Notes: generated by a model not told the origin, from the sequence alone. Counted from the stretch's first letter, positions 1-7,802 are shown. The stretch is DNA of 64,000 bases from Youngiibacter fragilis 232.1 (GCF_000495435.3 NZ_AXUN02000231.1:1-64000), one strand, 5' to 3'. Translations and numbers: made by a program.

Positions 1-62
1 GCGTAGCGATTTTGTTCAATCCAAGTATAGGGACTCTTTTCTTTCTTCACAGGAGGTATGAA

Positions 63-737
63 ATGAAAAGGATCAGGATAGCCGCATCTGTTGCTGCCAT
101 ATTCTTATTGCTAGCTGCCTGCACAGATAAGAGTCAGGAACCGCAGGAGCCGGATGTCATGTCAAGACCTACTGAAGAAAGGTATGTGGCAAATGAGATC
201 AGGGAGTATAAGGGTGCCAGACTGGATCCTTCTATAGGCCCCAGGGATAATTCGATCAAGGGCATCCAGAAGGTCCCGATCGAGGGTTATTCCCTCAAGA
301 TCAGGGGGCTTGTCAATCAGGAGGTTGCCATAAGCTATGACGACGTCCTTGAGATGGAGCCGCTTGAGAAACTAATTATCCTTCATTGTGTCGAGGGCTG
401 GAATGCGACTGTACTTTGGAAGGGTGTAAGGATAAAGTCTCTGATTGACCTTGCTGTCGTGAAAAACAGTGCGAACACTGTAATCTTCAGATGCTACGAC
501 GGATATACGACATCAATGCCCCTCAGTACGATCCTTGAAAGGGACATGATCCTTGCCTATTCATCAAATGGTGTCGAGCTTCCTCCATCGCTTGGATTCC
601 CGTTCATAGTGGTAGCTGAGGATAAGCTTGGGTACAAGTGGGCGAGATGGGTGACAGAGATAGAGCTCTCAGACAACAATACCTACAGGGGGTACTGGGA
701 GAACTACGGTTATGACAATAATGCGGATATCAAATGA
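63..737 (+). CDS. Lipoprotein with sulfite-oxidase-type molybdopterin-binding domain
   Basis: Predicted exported, lipid-anchored protein of 224 residues. It starts at the ATG six bases after AGGAGG (51-56), which gives a basic N-terminus, a hydrophobic stretch and a lipobox ending LLAAC. An upstream in-frame start at 12 would spoil the signal peptide. The rest matches the oxidoreductase molybdopterin-binding fold, with HCVEGW holding the cysteine that ligands molybdenum in this family and a later GYTTSMP segment. There is no heme or dimerisation domain, so it is a minimal, YedY-like extracytoplasmic reductase or a redox relay. First gene of a run reaching 3005. Substrate unknown; family assignment fairly sure. 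Confidence 0.82.
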   Translation: MKRIRIAASVAAIFLLLAACTDKSQEPQEPDVMSRPTEERYVANEIREYKGARLDPSIGPRDNSIKGIQKVPIEGYSLKIRGLVNQEVAISYDDVLEMEPLEKLIILHCVEGWNATVLWKGVRIKSLIDLAVVKNSANTVIFRCYDGYTTSMPLSTILERDMILAYSSNGVELPPSLGFPFIVVAEDKLGYKWARWVTEIELSDNNTYRGYWENYGYDNNADIK

Positions 738-753
738 TATGGGGGGTGATAGG

Positions 754-1200
754 GTGGCAATGCACTGGGGGAAGGTACTTAAGGTAGATAAGGGACATGC
801 GGAGATACTGGTGAAGAGGGTGCTTCCCTGCGGGGACGCCTGCAGGAAATGCTCAGCAGGCTGCTATATAGAATCTGATGTCATAAAGGTCAAGATGGCT
901 AAGGGCATGAAGACAGGAGACCTCCTTGAGATACTAGTGGAGAAGGGAAAGGGATCCATTACCGAGATGGAGAGGTATGGTATCTCCTTGGCTGCAATGC
1001 TCCTGGCAGTTGTTGCAGCCTATATTGCCGCACCTGTGGAGTATAAGGTACAGGTATCAGGTGCCGCGCTTTTTGTCGGAATAATCCTGTCCCATTTCGC
1101 TGTGAAGGAAGCTGAGAAAATTGCTGTAAGAAGAGGTTCAGTAAAGCATACTATAGTTGGGATGCTTCCTGAAGGCTCAGTAAGAAAATATATGAGGTAG
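754..1200 (+). CDS. RseC/MucC-family membrane redox-associated protein
   Basis: Small membrane protein of 148 residues. It begins with a beta-rich domain containing the cysteine cluster CGDACRKCSAGC, followed by two hydrophobic helices around the middle and a basic tail. This is the layout of the SoxR-reducing-system RseC / sigma-E regulator RseC family, usually linked to Rnf-type electron transport in the membrane. I chose the GTG at 754 because GGGGGG lies seven bases upstream; ATG 739 or ATG 760 are alternatives. It follows the molybdopterin lipoprotein by 16 bases, so the two are probably co-transcribed and may share an electron route. Confidence 0.72.
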   Translation: MAMHWGKVLKVDKGHAEILVKRVLPCGDACRKCSAGCYIESDVIKVKMAKGMKTGDLLEILVEKGKGSITEMERYGISLAAMLLAVVAAYIAAPVEYKVQVSGAALFVGIILSHFAVKEAEKIAVRRGSVKHTIVGMLPEGSVRKYMR

Positions 1201-1203
1201 AAA

Positions 1204-2172
1204 ATGTGCGATGTGGAATATCTCCTGAATTCAAACGAGCCCTGGACAGTATACAGAACCATGCGGGACATCCTTGGCATGGAAAGGGAAGATCCTGATG
1301 TAAGGGAAGCGAGAACGAGGATGATAGAAGACCCTCTTGTCAGGGGACTTGTCAGTGAGCTTTCAGGTTGGCCGGGTGAAGTCCTTTCCAGCCACAAGAG
1401 CGCAGGACAGGCCTTCCACAGGCTGTCTTTCCTGGCGGAGATTGGTATGGAAAAAGATGACCCGGGGATGAAGGAGATCATCGACAGAGTGTCTGAATTG
1501 ACCTCTGAAGATGGGATTCCGCGTCTACCGACACTGATACCGGAGAGGTATGGAGGGACTGGCGAGGTAAAGGGAGCATGGGCGCTATGTGATGCACCGA
1601 CTACGCTTTACTCGCTTGCGAAGATAGTGTCTCCTGATGACAAGCTGGTAAGGTCCGGATTCATGAGGCTGCTCGCATTGGCGAAGGATAACGGGTGGCC
1701 CTGCGTTGTTTCCGGGGAGCTCGGAAGCTTCAGAGGGCCTGGAAAAAAGGGTGACCCCTGTCCGTATGCGACCATGATAATGCTTAAGCTAATTTCAGAA
1801 TTCGATGACTATAAGGACAGTATTGAGGCGAAAAATGGCGCAGCGTGCATCCTTGACCTGTGGGAAAACAGCAGGGTGAAGCACCCATACATATTTTATA
1901 TGGGAGATGACTTCAGGAAGCTTAAGGCTCCCTTTGTCTGGTACGACATCCTGAACGCAGCTGACATACTTTCAAGGTTTGAGTTCGCGAGGAATGACCC
2001 GAGGCTATTGGATATGGTCGGACTCATTAGGAGCAAGAGGGGGTCTGACGGCCGTTACAGGCCGGAATCAGAATGGAAGGCATGGAAGGGCTGGGATTTC
2101 GGTCAGAAAAAAGGGCCATCCAGCTGGATCGAGTTCCTGGTCTGCAGGATAGAAAAAAGAATGGAGGGTTAG
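1204..2172 (+). CDS. Conserved hypothetical protein, possible alpha/alpha-toroid fold
   Basis: Soluble protein of 322 residues with no signal peptide or membrane segment. I do not recognise a precise family. It is almost wholly helical by eye, with recurring W/Y plus G-D/G-S turns such as WTVYRT, DGIPRLP, NGWPCV and DGRYRP. These resemble the repeats of prenyltransferase / squalene-cyclase type toroid proteins, but no catalytic DxDD motif is visible, so an enzyme role is not supported. It begins four bases after the RseC-like gene and is followed after two bases by the nitroreductase, so it belongs to the same transcript. Confidence 0.6.
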   Translation: MCDVEYLLNSNEPWTVYRTMRDILGMEREDPDVREARTRMIEDPLVRGLVSELSGWPGEVLSSHKSAGQAFHRLSFLAEIGMEKDDPGMKEIIDRVSELTSEDGIPRLPTLIPERYGGTGEVKGAWALCDAPTTLYSLAKIVSPDDKLVRSGFMRLLALAKDNGWPCVVSGELGSFRGPGKKGDPCPYATMIMLKLISEFDDYKDSIEAKNGAACILDLWENSRVKHPYIFYMGDDFRKLKAPFVWYDILNAADILSRFEFARNDPRLLDMVGLIRSKRGSDGRYRPESEWKAWKGWDFGQKKGPSSWIEFLVCRIEKRMEG

Positions 2173-2174
2173 GC

Positions 2175-3005
2175 TTGAGAGAGTTCAATGGGGACATAGA
2201 GGATATCATAAGGAACAGAAAGTCATGCAGGTCATATTCGGACAGGAAAATAGGGAACGATGTAATGGATGAAGTGGTGGCAATGCTTAAGGATGTTGAA
2301 AGCATCGCATCATCATTCAGGCTTACTTACCTGGCTGGTTCAGGTCCGGGCGGAAAGGAAAGGGTCGGAACCTACGGGATGATAAGCGGAGCTTCCGATT
2401 ACATTGCAGTAATTGCCAGAAGGGAAGGAAACGATCCTGTTGAGATAGGAAGACTCTTCGAGACAGCTGTCCTCCACCTGGCAGACCTGGGCCTTGATAC
2501 CTGCTGGCTTGGAGGTTCGTTCAACAGGAAGGATTTTGAAGGCAGGCTTGACATTGGCCCTTCGGAATACATTCCGATAGTATCGCCTGTTGGCTATGGG
2601 AAGGAAAGGTTCAGCCTTCTGGATTCATCAGTAAGGGCAATGGTTGGCGCTGATACAAGAAAGCCTTGGAGTGAGTTGTTCTTCCATGAGAGCATATTGA
2701 ATCCGCTTCAGAAGGAAATCGCAGGAGACTTCAGGATACCACTTGAAATGGTAAGGCTGGGACCATCAGCCTCAAACAAGCAGCCTTGGAGAGCGATAAC
2801 CGATTCTAAAGGGTGCCATTTCTTTCTTTCAAGGGACAAGGGATATGGCCTCAGGACCTATGACCTGCAGCTGAACGACATGGGCATAGCCATGTGCCAC
2901 TTCGAACTCACTGCAGCACAATGGGGAGTGGCAGGGACCTGGGTAAACGGACCGCATCCTCAGGCACCGGCTGAATGGGAGTATGTGAGGTCGTATATAA
3001 TTTAG
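2175..3005 (+). CDS. Nitroreductase family protein (TM1586-like)
   Basis: Flavin-dependent nitroreductase-fold protein of 276 residues. Residues near the N-terminus give RKSCRSYSDRKI, the family's FMN-phosphate-binding arginine region, and a second half beginning near LGPSASNKQPWRA repeats the same type of motif. That two-halved pattern fits the putative TM nitroreductase family (one chain holding both halves of the usual dimer). I take TTG at 2175 as the start, with GGAGGG at 2162-2167 just upstream; longer readings run into the preceding gene. Last gene of the redox operon. Substrate unknown; likely NAD(P)H-driven reduction of a small organic compound. Confidence 0.72.
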   Translation: MREFNGDIEDIIRNRKSCRSYSDRKIGNDVMDEVVAMLKDVESIASSFRLTYLAGSGPGGKERVGTYGMISGASDYIAVIARREGNDPVEIGRLFETAVLHLADLGLDTCWLGGSFNRKDFEGRLDIGPSEYIPIVSPVGYGKERFSLLDSSVRAMVGADTRKPWSELFFHESILNPLQKEIAGDFRIPLEMVRLGPSASNKQPWRAITDSKGCHFFLSRDKGYGLRTYDLQLNDMGIAMCHFELTAAQWGVAGTWVNGPHPQAPAEWEYVRSYII

Positions 3006-3032
3006 GTAAATATCGAAAAATTCTGAATATGT

Positions 3033-3061
3033 TTGCGGATGGGTTTTGGGTTTTGTATAAT
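3033..3061 (+). promoter_or_regulatory. Possible sigma-A promoter for the radical SAM cluster
   Basis: A perfect TATAAT at 3056-3061 sits 17 bases after TTGCGG (3033-3038), which matches only three of six -35 positions. The interval between the nitroreductase stop and the radical SAM start is the only gap in this stretch, so a promoter here is reasonable but weakly supported. Confidence 0.4.
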
Positions 3062-3110
3062 TTTTGTAAGGACAGCATATTGCGGTGAACATTCGGAAGG
3101 CGGCGAAGGT

Positions 3111-4490
3111 ATGGGGAGAAAGAGGGATTACGTCTATCACAGCTACACCAGGACAATGTGCCCTGAGTGCATGGAGCTGATAGACGGCAAGATAGTCTAT
3201 GATGACAGCGGTGCATATATATTAAGGCGGTGTCCGGTGCACGGGGAAAGCCTTGAGCTTCTTGAGGAGGATGCTAACTGGCATATCCACAAGGGAGACT
3301 ACGACAAGCCAGGCACGGCAAGCACCTGCCAGACAAAGGTCGACAAGGGGTGCCCGTATGACTGCGGGCTGTGTCCGTCCCATGACCAGCACACCTGCAT
3401 AGGTCTTATGGAGATAACCAGGCGATGTGACATGAGCTGCCCGACCTGCTTTGCTGAAGCGGGAAAGGGTAGGGACCTGGATATTGAGACCATCGGCAGG
3501 ATGATGGACTTCTACATGGAATCAGAGGACGGAAAGGCTGAGATCCTCCAGATCAGCGGAGGAGAACCGACCATGCACCCTGAGATACTGAAGGTCATTG
3601 CAATGGCCAAGGGCAAGGGCTTCAAGTACGTAATGCTGAACACCAACGGTCTGAGGTTAGCTGATGATGAGGAATTCGCCAAGGCATTGGGAACCTTCAA
3701 GGGTGGTTTCGAGGTATACCTCCAGTTCGACGGACTTGATGACGGCATTTACAGGAAGATGAGAGGCAGGCCGATGCTTGATGTGAAGAAGAGGGCCATA
3801 GCCAACCTTGGCAGGTATGGAGTTCCGACCACACTCGTTTGCACTGTTGACAAGGGGATAAATGACAGCGGCATAGGACAGCTCCTTCTATATGGAATGG
3901 AAGAGAAATATGTCAGGGGGGTGAATTTCCAGCCTGTGGCATATTTTGGAAGGTATTCAGGTGAAAGGAACAGGATGACACTGTCGGGTGTCCTTAAGAG
4001 GATCGAGGAACAGACAGGAGGTCTCCTGAAGATGTCTGATTTCATGCCTCTTCCCTGTGATGTTGAAAGGGTTGCCCTTACTTACCTGTTCAAGGAAAAC
4101 GGTTCCTTCATACCGATAACGAGAGGCAAGGACATGAGCCAGTACAGGAACCTAATAGGCAACACCTTCGTTTTTACACTTGAGGATACGATTAAGACAC
4201 TGAAGGATGAGGATGCCACCTTCGGACTTTCCGACTGCTGTGACCTTCTGGTTGACATCAAAAGGCATATACCCAAAGGGTTCATATTCAAATCCAGGGA
4301 AAACAAGATGAAGTTCGTAGACGAGAACACCTTCAGGATAAGCGTCAGCTCCTTCGTTGATGCCTGGAACTTCGACATGAAGTCGATCCAGAAGGACTGC
4401 GTGCATGTCATAACCCCTGACCTCAGGAGGATGCCGTTCTCAGCCTTCAACATGGTGCACAGGGGGAGATACGATGGGTATTACCTTTGA
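3111..4490 (+). CDS. Radical SAM protein of the tetraether / membrane-spanning lipid synthase type
   Basis: 459-residue radical SAM enzyme. An N-terminal rubredoxin-like pair CPEC (17-20) and CPVHG (41-45) is followed by CPYDCGLC (81-88) and a lone C96, then the radical SAM cluster CDMSCPTC (C106, C110, C113) and GGEP (150-153). This order of three metal centres is that of the MJ0619/Tes family, whose archaeal members join lipid chains and whose bacterial relatives are linked to membrane-spanning lipids or selenoprotein systems. Near the C-terminus the segment PFSAFN has serine where I recall relatives carrying PFC, so one ligand may be missing. ATG 3111 was chosen because GGAAGG lies upstream. 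It heads a run of membrane-enzyme genes. Family sure, reaction inferred. Confidence 0.75.
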   Translation: MGRKRDYVYHSYTRTMCPECMELIDGKIVYDDSGAYILRRCPVHGESLELLEEDANWHIHKGDYDKPGTASTCQTKVDKGCPYDCGLCPSHDQHTCIGLMEITRRCDMSCPTCFAEAGKGRDLDIETIGRMMDFYMESEDGKAEILQISGGEPTMHPEILKVIAMAKGKGFKYVMLNTNGLRLADDEEFAKALGTFKGGFEVYLQFDGLDDGIYRKMRGRPMLDVKKRAIANLGRYGVPTTLVCTVDKGINDSGIGQLLLYGMEEKYVRGVNFQPVAYFGRYSGERNRMTLSGVLKRIEEQTGGLLKMSDFMPLPCDVERVALTYLFKENGSFIPITRGKDMSQYRNLIGNTFVFTLEDTIKTLKDEDATFGLSDCCDLLVDIKRHIPKGFIFKSRENKMKFVDENTFRISVSSFVDAWNFDMKSIQKDCVHVITPDLRRMPFSAFNMVHRGRYDGYYL

Positions 4491-5064
4491 GAACATAATG
4501 ACAATGGCGATCTCCTCAAGCGTGACAATACTTTTCGCAGCTATAGCCATGGACTTCATGCTATTTGAGAAGAAGGGGGGCGTGAAGAGGGAGAAGAGGT
4601 CGATTGTAGCTACAGGAACGATGACCCTGTTCTATCTCGTATATTTTATCGTCATCTGGAGCAGGACAGGTGCAATCATAACTGAAGGCAGCATCGGAAT
4701 AAAGGCTGTAAGGATGGCGGGAACGGTTCTCGTGGCCCTGGGTTCAGCAATGAACATACTTGGCAGGCTGTCCCTTAAAGGGAACTGGGCTGACCATGTA
4801 AGGATATACAAGGACCAGACGCTGGTGGAGACAGGTATATACGGAATCGTAAGGCATCCTCTTTACTCATCCCTTATGGTGATGCTGTATGGCGGGTCGC
4901 TGGCCTACCTCAACTGGGCGTCAGCAGTCCTCACAACATTTGTATTCATACCGTTCATGTACTACAGGGCGAAGCAGGAGGAAACCTTTCTCCTGCAGGA
5001 ATTTGAAAGATACGAGGATTACAGGAAAAGAGTGGGGATGTTCTTCCCAAAGTTTTGGAGGTGA
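4474..5064 (+). CDS. Isoprenylcysteine carboxyl methyltransferase-like membrane methyltransferase
   Basis: 196-residue integral membrane protein with about five hydrophobic helices. The C-terminal half has the ICMT/PEMT signature: GIYGIVRHPLYSS, then EETFLLQEF and YEDYRKRV, which bind S-adenosylmethionine and close the active site at the membrane. It overlaps the radical SAM gene by 17 bases, so translation is coupled. In bacteria this fold methylates membrane-embedded small molecules, lipids or isoprenoids rather than prenylated proteins. The context suggests a lipid substrate shared with the radical SAM and Lgt-like enzymes, but that is inference. Confidence 0.78.
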   Translation: MGITFENIMTMAISSSVTILFAAIAMDFMLFEKKGGVKREKRSIVATGTMTLFYLVYFIVIWSRTGAIITEGSIGIKAVRMAGTVLVALGSAMNILGRLSLKGNWADHVRIYKDQTLVETGIYGIVRHPLYSSLMVMLYGGSLAYLNWASAVLTTFVFIPFMYYRAKQEETFLLQEFERYEDYRKRVGMFFPKFWR

Positions 5065-5067
5065 AAC

Positions 5068-5529
5068 ATGGCAGGCTTCAAACCAGTCTCAATATCAAAC
5101 GGTGCATTTGCATTCTGCAGGTATACTGTAGCAGTAATCTTCTGGCTCGCGATAATCCTTGGCAGCCGCGAAATGGTCCTGGCAGGATTCATCATCCTTG
5201 TGCTGTCTGCACTGCTCAAGGTAAGGAAGGCGCCGCTTATCGCGCTCTATACACTGACCATTGAAAGGCTGTTTCCTTCAGACCAGGTCATAGTTGACGA
5301 AAAGGGGATAAGATTCGCACATATCGTGGGAGCGGTTGTCAGCGGACTGTGTCTGATCCTGCTGTATTTCACAGAAGGGAACGCAGGCTGGATAATGACA
5401 GGATTCCTTGCGGTGCTGAAGACTTCTGCGGCACTTGGATTCTGCTCCGCACTGAAGCTTTATAGCTGCATGAATTCCGGAAGATGCTGCAGGGTAGGGA
5501 AGTTTGTGAGGAAATTCAAAGATGCTTGA
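5068..5529 (+). CDS. DUF4395 family membrane protein
   Basis: 153-residue protein with four hydrophobic segments, matching the DUF4395 pattern: an N-terminal SISNGAFAFCRY segment, two short membrane helices, a conserved charged loop, and a C-terminal CSALKLYSC helix. The cysteine-rich tail CMNSGRCC is notable. Function unknown in the family. It starts three bases after the methyltransferase stop, with GGAGGTG covering the previous stop, and overlaps the next gene by eight bases, so it is firmly part of this membrane cluster. Confidence 0.68.
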   Translation: MAGFKPVSISNGAFAFCRYTVAVIFWLAIILGSREMVLAGFIILVLSALLKVRKAPLIALYTLTIERLFPSDQVIVDEKGIRFAHIVGAVVSGLCLILLYFTEGNAGWIMTGFLAVLKTSAALGFCSALKLYSCMNSGRCCRVGKFVRKFKDA

Positions 5530-6253
5530 TTCGCATTTCAGGCCGGATAACTTCGGGATCCTTCCGAACATCTTCGGCTTCAGTTCATATGCACTGTTCG
5601 TTGGGTTAGGAATAACACTGGGACTCTCCTACTACCTTCTTGATGCAAGGACCAGGAACGTCAAGGGCGAAGGCGTTATCGAGATCGTATCAAGCGGACT
5701 GATCTTCGGGCTTTTAGGCTCAAAGATACCGCTTATACTTGAAGGAGGAGACCTTGAGTCCATAATATTCGGGAAATCCATTGTAGGAGGACTTGTAGGC
5801 GGAATGCTCGGGGTGCTGCTCGTCAAGAGGATCCTTGGCATAAAGCTCAGGATGGGCAACATCATAGCTCCTGCTGTAGCGCTGGGCATGGCTGTAGGAA
5901 GGATAGGATGTTTCCTTAATGGCTGCTGCTACGGGGTGGAATGCTTCTTTGGATTTGACTTCGGGGATGGGTTGACCAGGTTTCCTGCGCAGCTTGCTGA
6001 ATCCGCTTTCCATTTCATGGCATTCATCATATTGCACCGTCTCAGGAAAAGGGAGATGAGGCCCGGAATACTCTTCAAATGGTATGTGATCTCATATTTC
6101 ATATTCAGGTTTTTCATAGAGTTCGCAAGGGTCAATGAAAGGATCTCATTCGGGCTGACAGTCTATCAGCTCGTAAGCCTCGTTGGAATAGCGTTTGTTG
6201 TTGGAAGAATGATGGTTGAACGAACAAAAGGGGTTGAAACATATGGAAAATAA
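5522..6253 (+). CDS. Prolipoprotein diacylglyceryl transferase-like membrane protein
   Basis: 243-residue polytopic membrane protein of the Lgt superfamily, with about seven helices. The loop GRIGCFLNGCCYG replaces the canonical Lgt glycine-arginine-asparagine signature, and RFPAQLAE stands where true Lgt has an HPxQLYE-type motif, so the histidine is lost. These features mark the Lgt-like paralogue group rather than the housekeeping enzyme. True Lgt moves diacylglyceryl from phosphatidylglycerol to a cysteine. A paralogue beside a lipid-synthase-type radical SAM enzyme and a membrane methyltransferase could act on phosphatidylglycerol for another acceptor. GAGGAA lies eight bases before the ATG. 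Fold sure, substrate unknown. Confidence 0.74.
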   Translation: MLDSHFRPDNFGILPNIFGFSSYALFVGLGITLGLSYYLLDARTRNVKGEGVIEIVSSGLIFGLLGSKIPLILEGGDLESIIFGKSIVGGLVGGMLGVLLVKRILGIKLRMGNIIAPAVALGMAVGRIGCFLNGCCYGVECFFGFDFGDGLTRFPAQLAESAFHFMAFIILHRLRKREMRPGILFKWYVISYFIFRFFIEFARVNERISFGLTVYQLVSLVGIAFVVGRMMVERTKGVETYGK

Positions 6254-6545
6254 CGGAAAGTTCAGTTTAGGCTTTTTGCTCGGTGCAATAGGGCTCACAG
6301 CCAGTTCACTGCTCATCACCCTGTTTCTCATGCTGCTCAGGAGAGATGTCGGGGAGTTCAGTGAGATCCTTGGAAGCATGTTTATTACAGGGCTCTTCAT
6401 TTGGTTACCTCTGTCGATTGCCATAGGGAGCGTATCAAAAAGGAAAGGCTCCAGGTCTGCCCTGTGGTTCGCAGCGGCATCACTTGCCATCAGCCTTCTT
6501 GTAACCGGCGGATGCTGGGGAATAGTCACAGGAATGGGCGGCTAA
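6243..6545 (+). CDS. Small membrane protein, first of a tandem pair
   Basis: 100-residue protein with three hydrophobic segments and a short basic SVSKRKGSR cytoplasmic loop. No known family recognised. It overlaps the end of the Lgt-like gene by 11 bases, starting at the ATG after an AAAAGGGG stretch. A close paralogue lies 97 bases downstream: both share the GFLLGAIG / GLLLGAIG opening, the WLPLSIAIGSVSKR centre and the SLLV.GGCWG ending, so this is a local gene duplication. It may be an accessory subunit of the upstream membrane enzymes. Confidence 0.6.
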   Translation: MENNGKFSLGFLLGAIGLTASSLLITLFLMLLRRDVGEFSEILGSMFITGLFIWLPLSIAIGSVSKRKGSRSALWFAAASLAISLLVTGGCWGIVTGMGG

Positions 6546-6642
6546 CGACAGTACGAACTCGGGAATGCTTTAGAATAGCAGATAAGGCATGCAGGTGGGA
6601 CATTGCAAAAGTCAGTTTTGAATGTAAGGAGTTGAAGCAGAG

Positions 6643-6939
6643 ATGGAGACCGGAGGAAGATTCAGTTTTGGATTATTGCTCGGTGCAATAGGGTATTTGG
6701 TCAGCTCTCTTGTCATATCTATGTTCCTTTTGCTGCTGGTCGGAGCTGAAGGGGAGTTCATGCCTATATTCTCGGGATTGCTTGGAACAGGATGGGTGGT
6801 ATGGCTTCCACTTTCGATCGCTATAGGCAGTGTCTCAAAAAGAAGGGGCGGCAGGCAGGCCCTGTGGTTCGCGACAGCAGCGCTTGCCATCAGTCTGCTT
6901 GTTGTAGGAGGCTGCTGGGGTATGATTACAAGGTACTGA
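6643..6939 (+). CDS. Small membrane protein, second of the tandem pair
   Basis: 98-residue paralogue of the preceding gene with the same three-helix layout, the central WLPLSIAIGSVSKR motif and the GGCWG ending. AAGGAG at 6628-6633 supports the start. The 97-base spacer has no terminator or clear promoter, so the pair is probably co-transcribed. Both copies remain intact, and the differences lie mainly in the first extracytoplasmic loop (RRDVGEF against VGAEGEF), which suggests they are maintained rather than decaying. Function unknown. Confidence 0.6.
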   Translation: METGGRFSFGLLLGAIGYLVSSLVISMFLLLLVGAEGEFMPIFSGLLGTGWVVWLPLSIAIGSVSKRRGGRQALWFATAALAISLLVVGGCWGMITRY

Positions 6940-7041
6940 GTCAGGATATGGATGATTCGGAAAGGCCTTGAAAGTGACCATAGCTTCGCTGATATCGACC
7001 TGCAAGTTCCGGCATATCCTACTATGGTCAGCAGCGTTCTG

Positions 7042-7069
7042 TTGTGGCCGCTTTGTTTATGGGCCACAA
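7042..7069 (+). promoter_or_regulatory. Inverted repeat over the TetR gene promoter, candidate operator
   Basis: Perfect 8-base arms TTGTGGCC (7042-7049) and GGCCACAA (7062-7069), separated by 12 bases. The repeat covers the -35 box of the promoter that reads into the TetR gene, a typical place for autorepression. It has no T-run after it, so a terminator is less likely. Confidence 0.5.
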
Positions 7070-7080
7070 TAGAGTATAAT
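7053..7080 (+). promoter_or_regulatory. Promoter of the TetR-family gene
   Basis: TTGTTT (7053-7058), 16 bases, TATAAT (7075-7080). Transcription would start near 7087, about 30 bases before the chosen ATG and its GAGGTG site. Confidence 0.6.
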
Positions 7081-7116
7081 GTGTTTAGTGAACGTTTGCA
7101 TTTTGAGGTGACACGC

Positions 7117-7713
7117 ATGGAAAAGAAGCTGAACATGAGGCAGCTGCAGCACAAGGCAACCCTTGAGGCCATAAGGTCCGCTGTGGACAAGATGGTTGAT
7201 ACGGTTGGATTTGATGCGATGACTATAAGGGACATCTGCAAAGAGGTCGATATAACCGTAGGTACCTTCTATCATTATTTCAGCTCAAAGAATGAGCTGC
7301 TCAAGGACAGGTATATAAGGTCAAATGAGCATTTCCAGACCTTCTACGATGAGAACCTTGCATCTATGGATGAAATTGAAGCCCTGAGGCTTTTCTTCGA
7401 GCATTACTTCGCATATTCCTCGACACGGGTCTATCAGCTATACAAGAGATTCATGCAGGTGAGGATAGATGAGTATGAGAAATGGGCTGAGACCCATCCC
7501 GACAGGATAAGGCAGATCATACTTGAAATCATAACCTCTGGTCAGAAGAAAGGAACCATCAGGACTGACAGGAGCGCTGAAGACATGGCTGAATTCATCA
7601 ACATGCTGCTTCAGGGATTTACTACTGCCTATGTGACTTATGACAGGGAAGCACCGGGACGGACCGGAATAATCGAGATCATTACGGAGTGCATAGATTC
7701 CCTGAGGGCTTAG
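7117..7713 (+). CDS. TetR/AcrR family transcriptional regulator
   Basis: 198-residue one-component repressor. Residues 1-55 form the TetR helix-turn-helix, with TIRDICKEVDITVGTFYHYF as the recognition region; the rest is a helical ligand-binding domain of unknown specificity. The ATG at 7117 has GAGGTG six bases upstream; an in-frame extension to 6952 would include the promoter and is rejected. A perfect inverted repeat over its own -35 box suggests autoregulation. The small membrane proteins and lipid-type cluster lie just upstream and could be targets, but no second copy of the repeat was found there. Confidence 0.82.
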   Translation: MEKKLNMRQLQHKATLEAIRSAVDKMVDTVGFDAMTIRDICKEVDITVGTFYHYFSSKNELLKDRYIRSNEHFQTFYDENLASMDEIEALRLFFEHYFAYSSTRVYQLYKRFMQVRIDEYEKWAETHPDRIRQIILEIITSGQKKGTIRTDRSAEDMAEFINMLLQGFTTAYVTYDREAPGRTGIIEIITECIDSLRA

Positions 7714-7766
7714 TTTGAGGCAGGAACTGATATTTCATCGGAGAATTTTTACAGCATGAAAGATAG

Positions 7767-7799
7767 AGCCGGAGAATCGCTGTGATTCTCCGGCTCTTG
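7767..7799. terminator. Bidirectional hairpin terminator between convergent genes
   Basis: Perfect 12-base arms (7767-7778 and 7784-7795) around a five-base loop, lying between the TetR gene and the convergent cupin gene. The T-tracts on both sides are short, so the strength is uncertain. Confidence 0.65.
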
Positions 7800-7802
7800 T
7801 GG

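Noticed and set aside
5522-6253. Housekeeping lgt
   Set aside because: The key Lgt signature is replaced by GCFLNGCC and the HPxQL-type histidine is missing, so it is treated as an Lgt-like paralogue.
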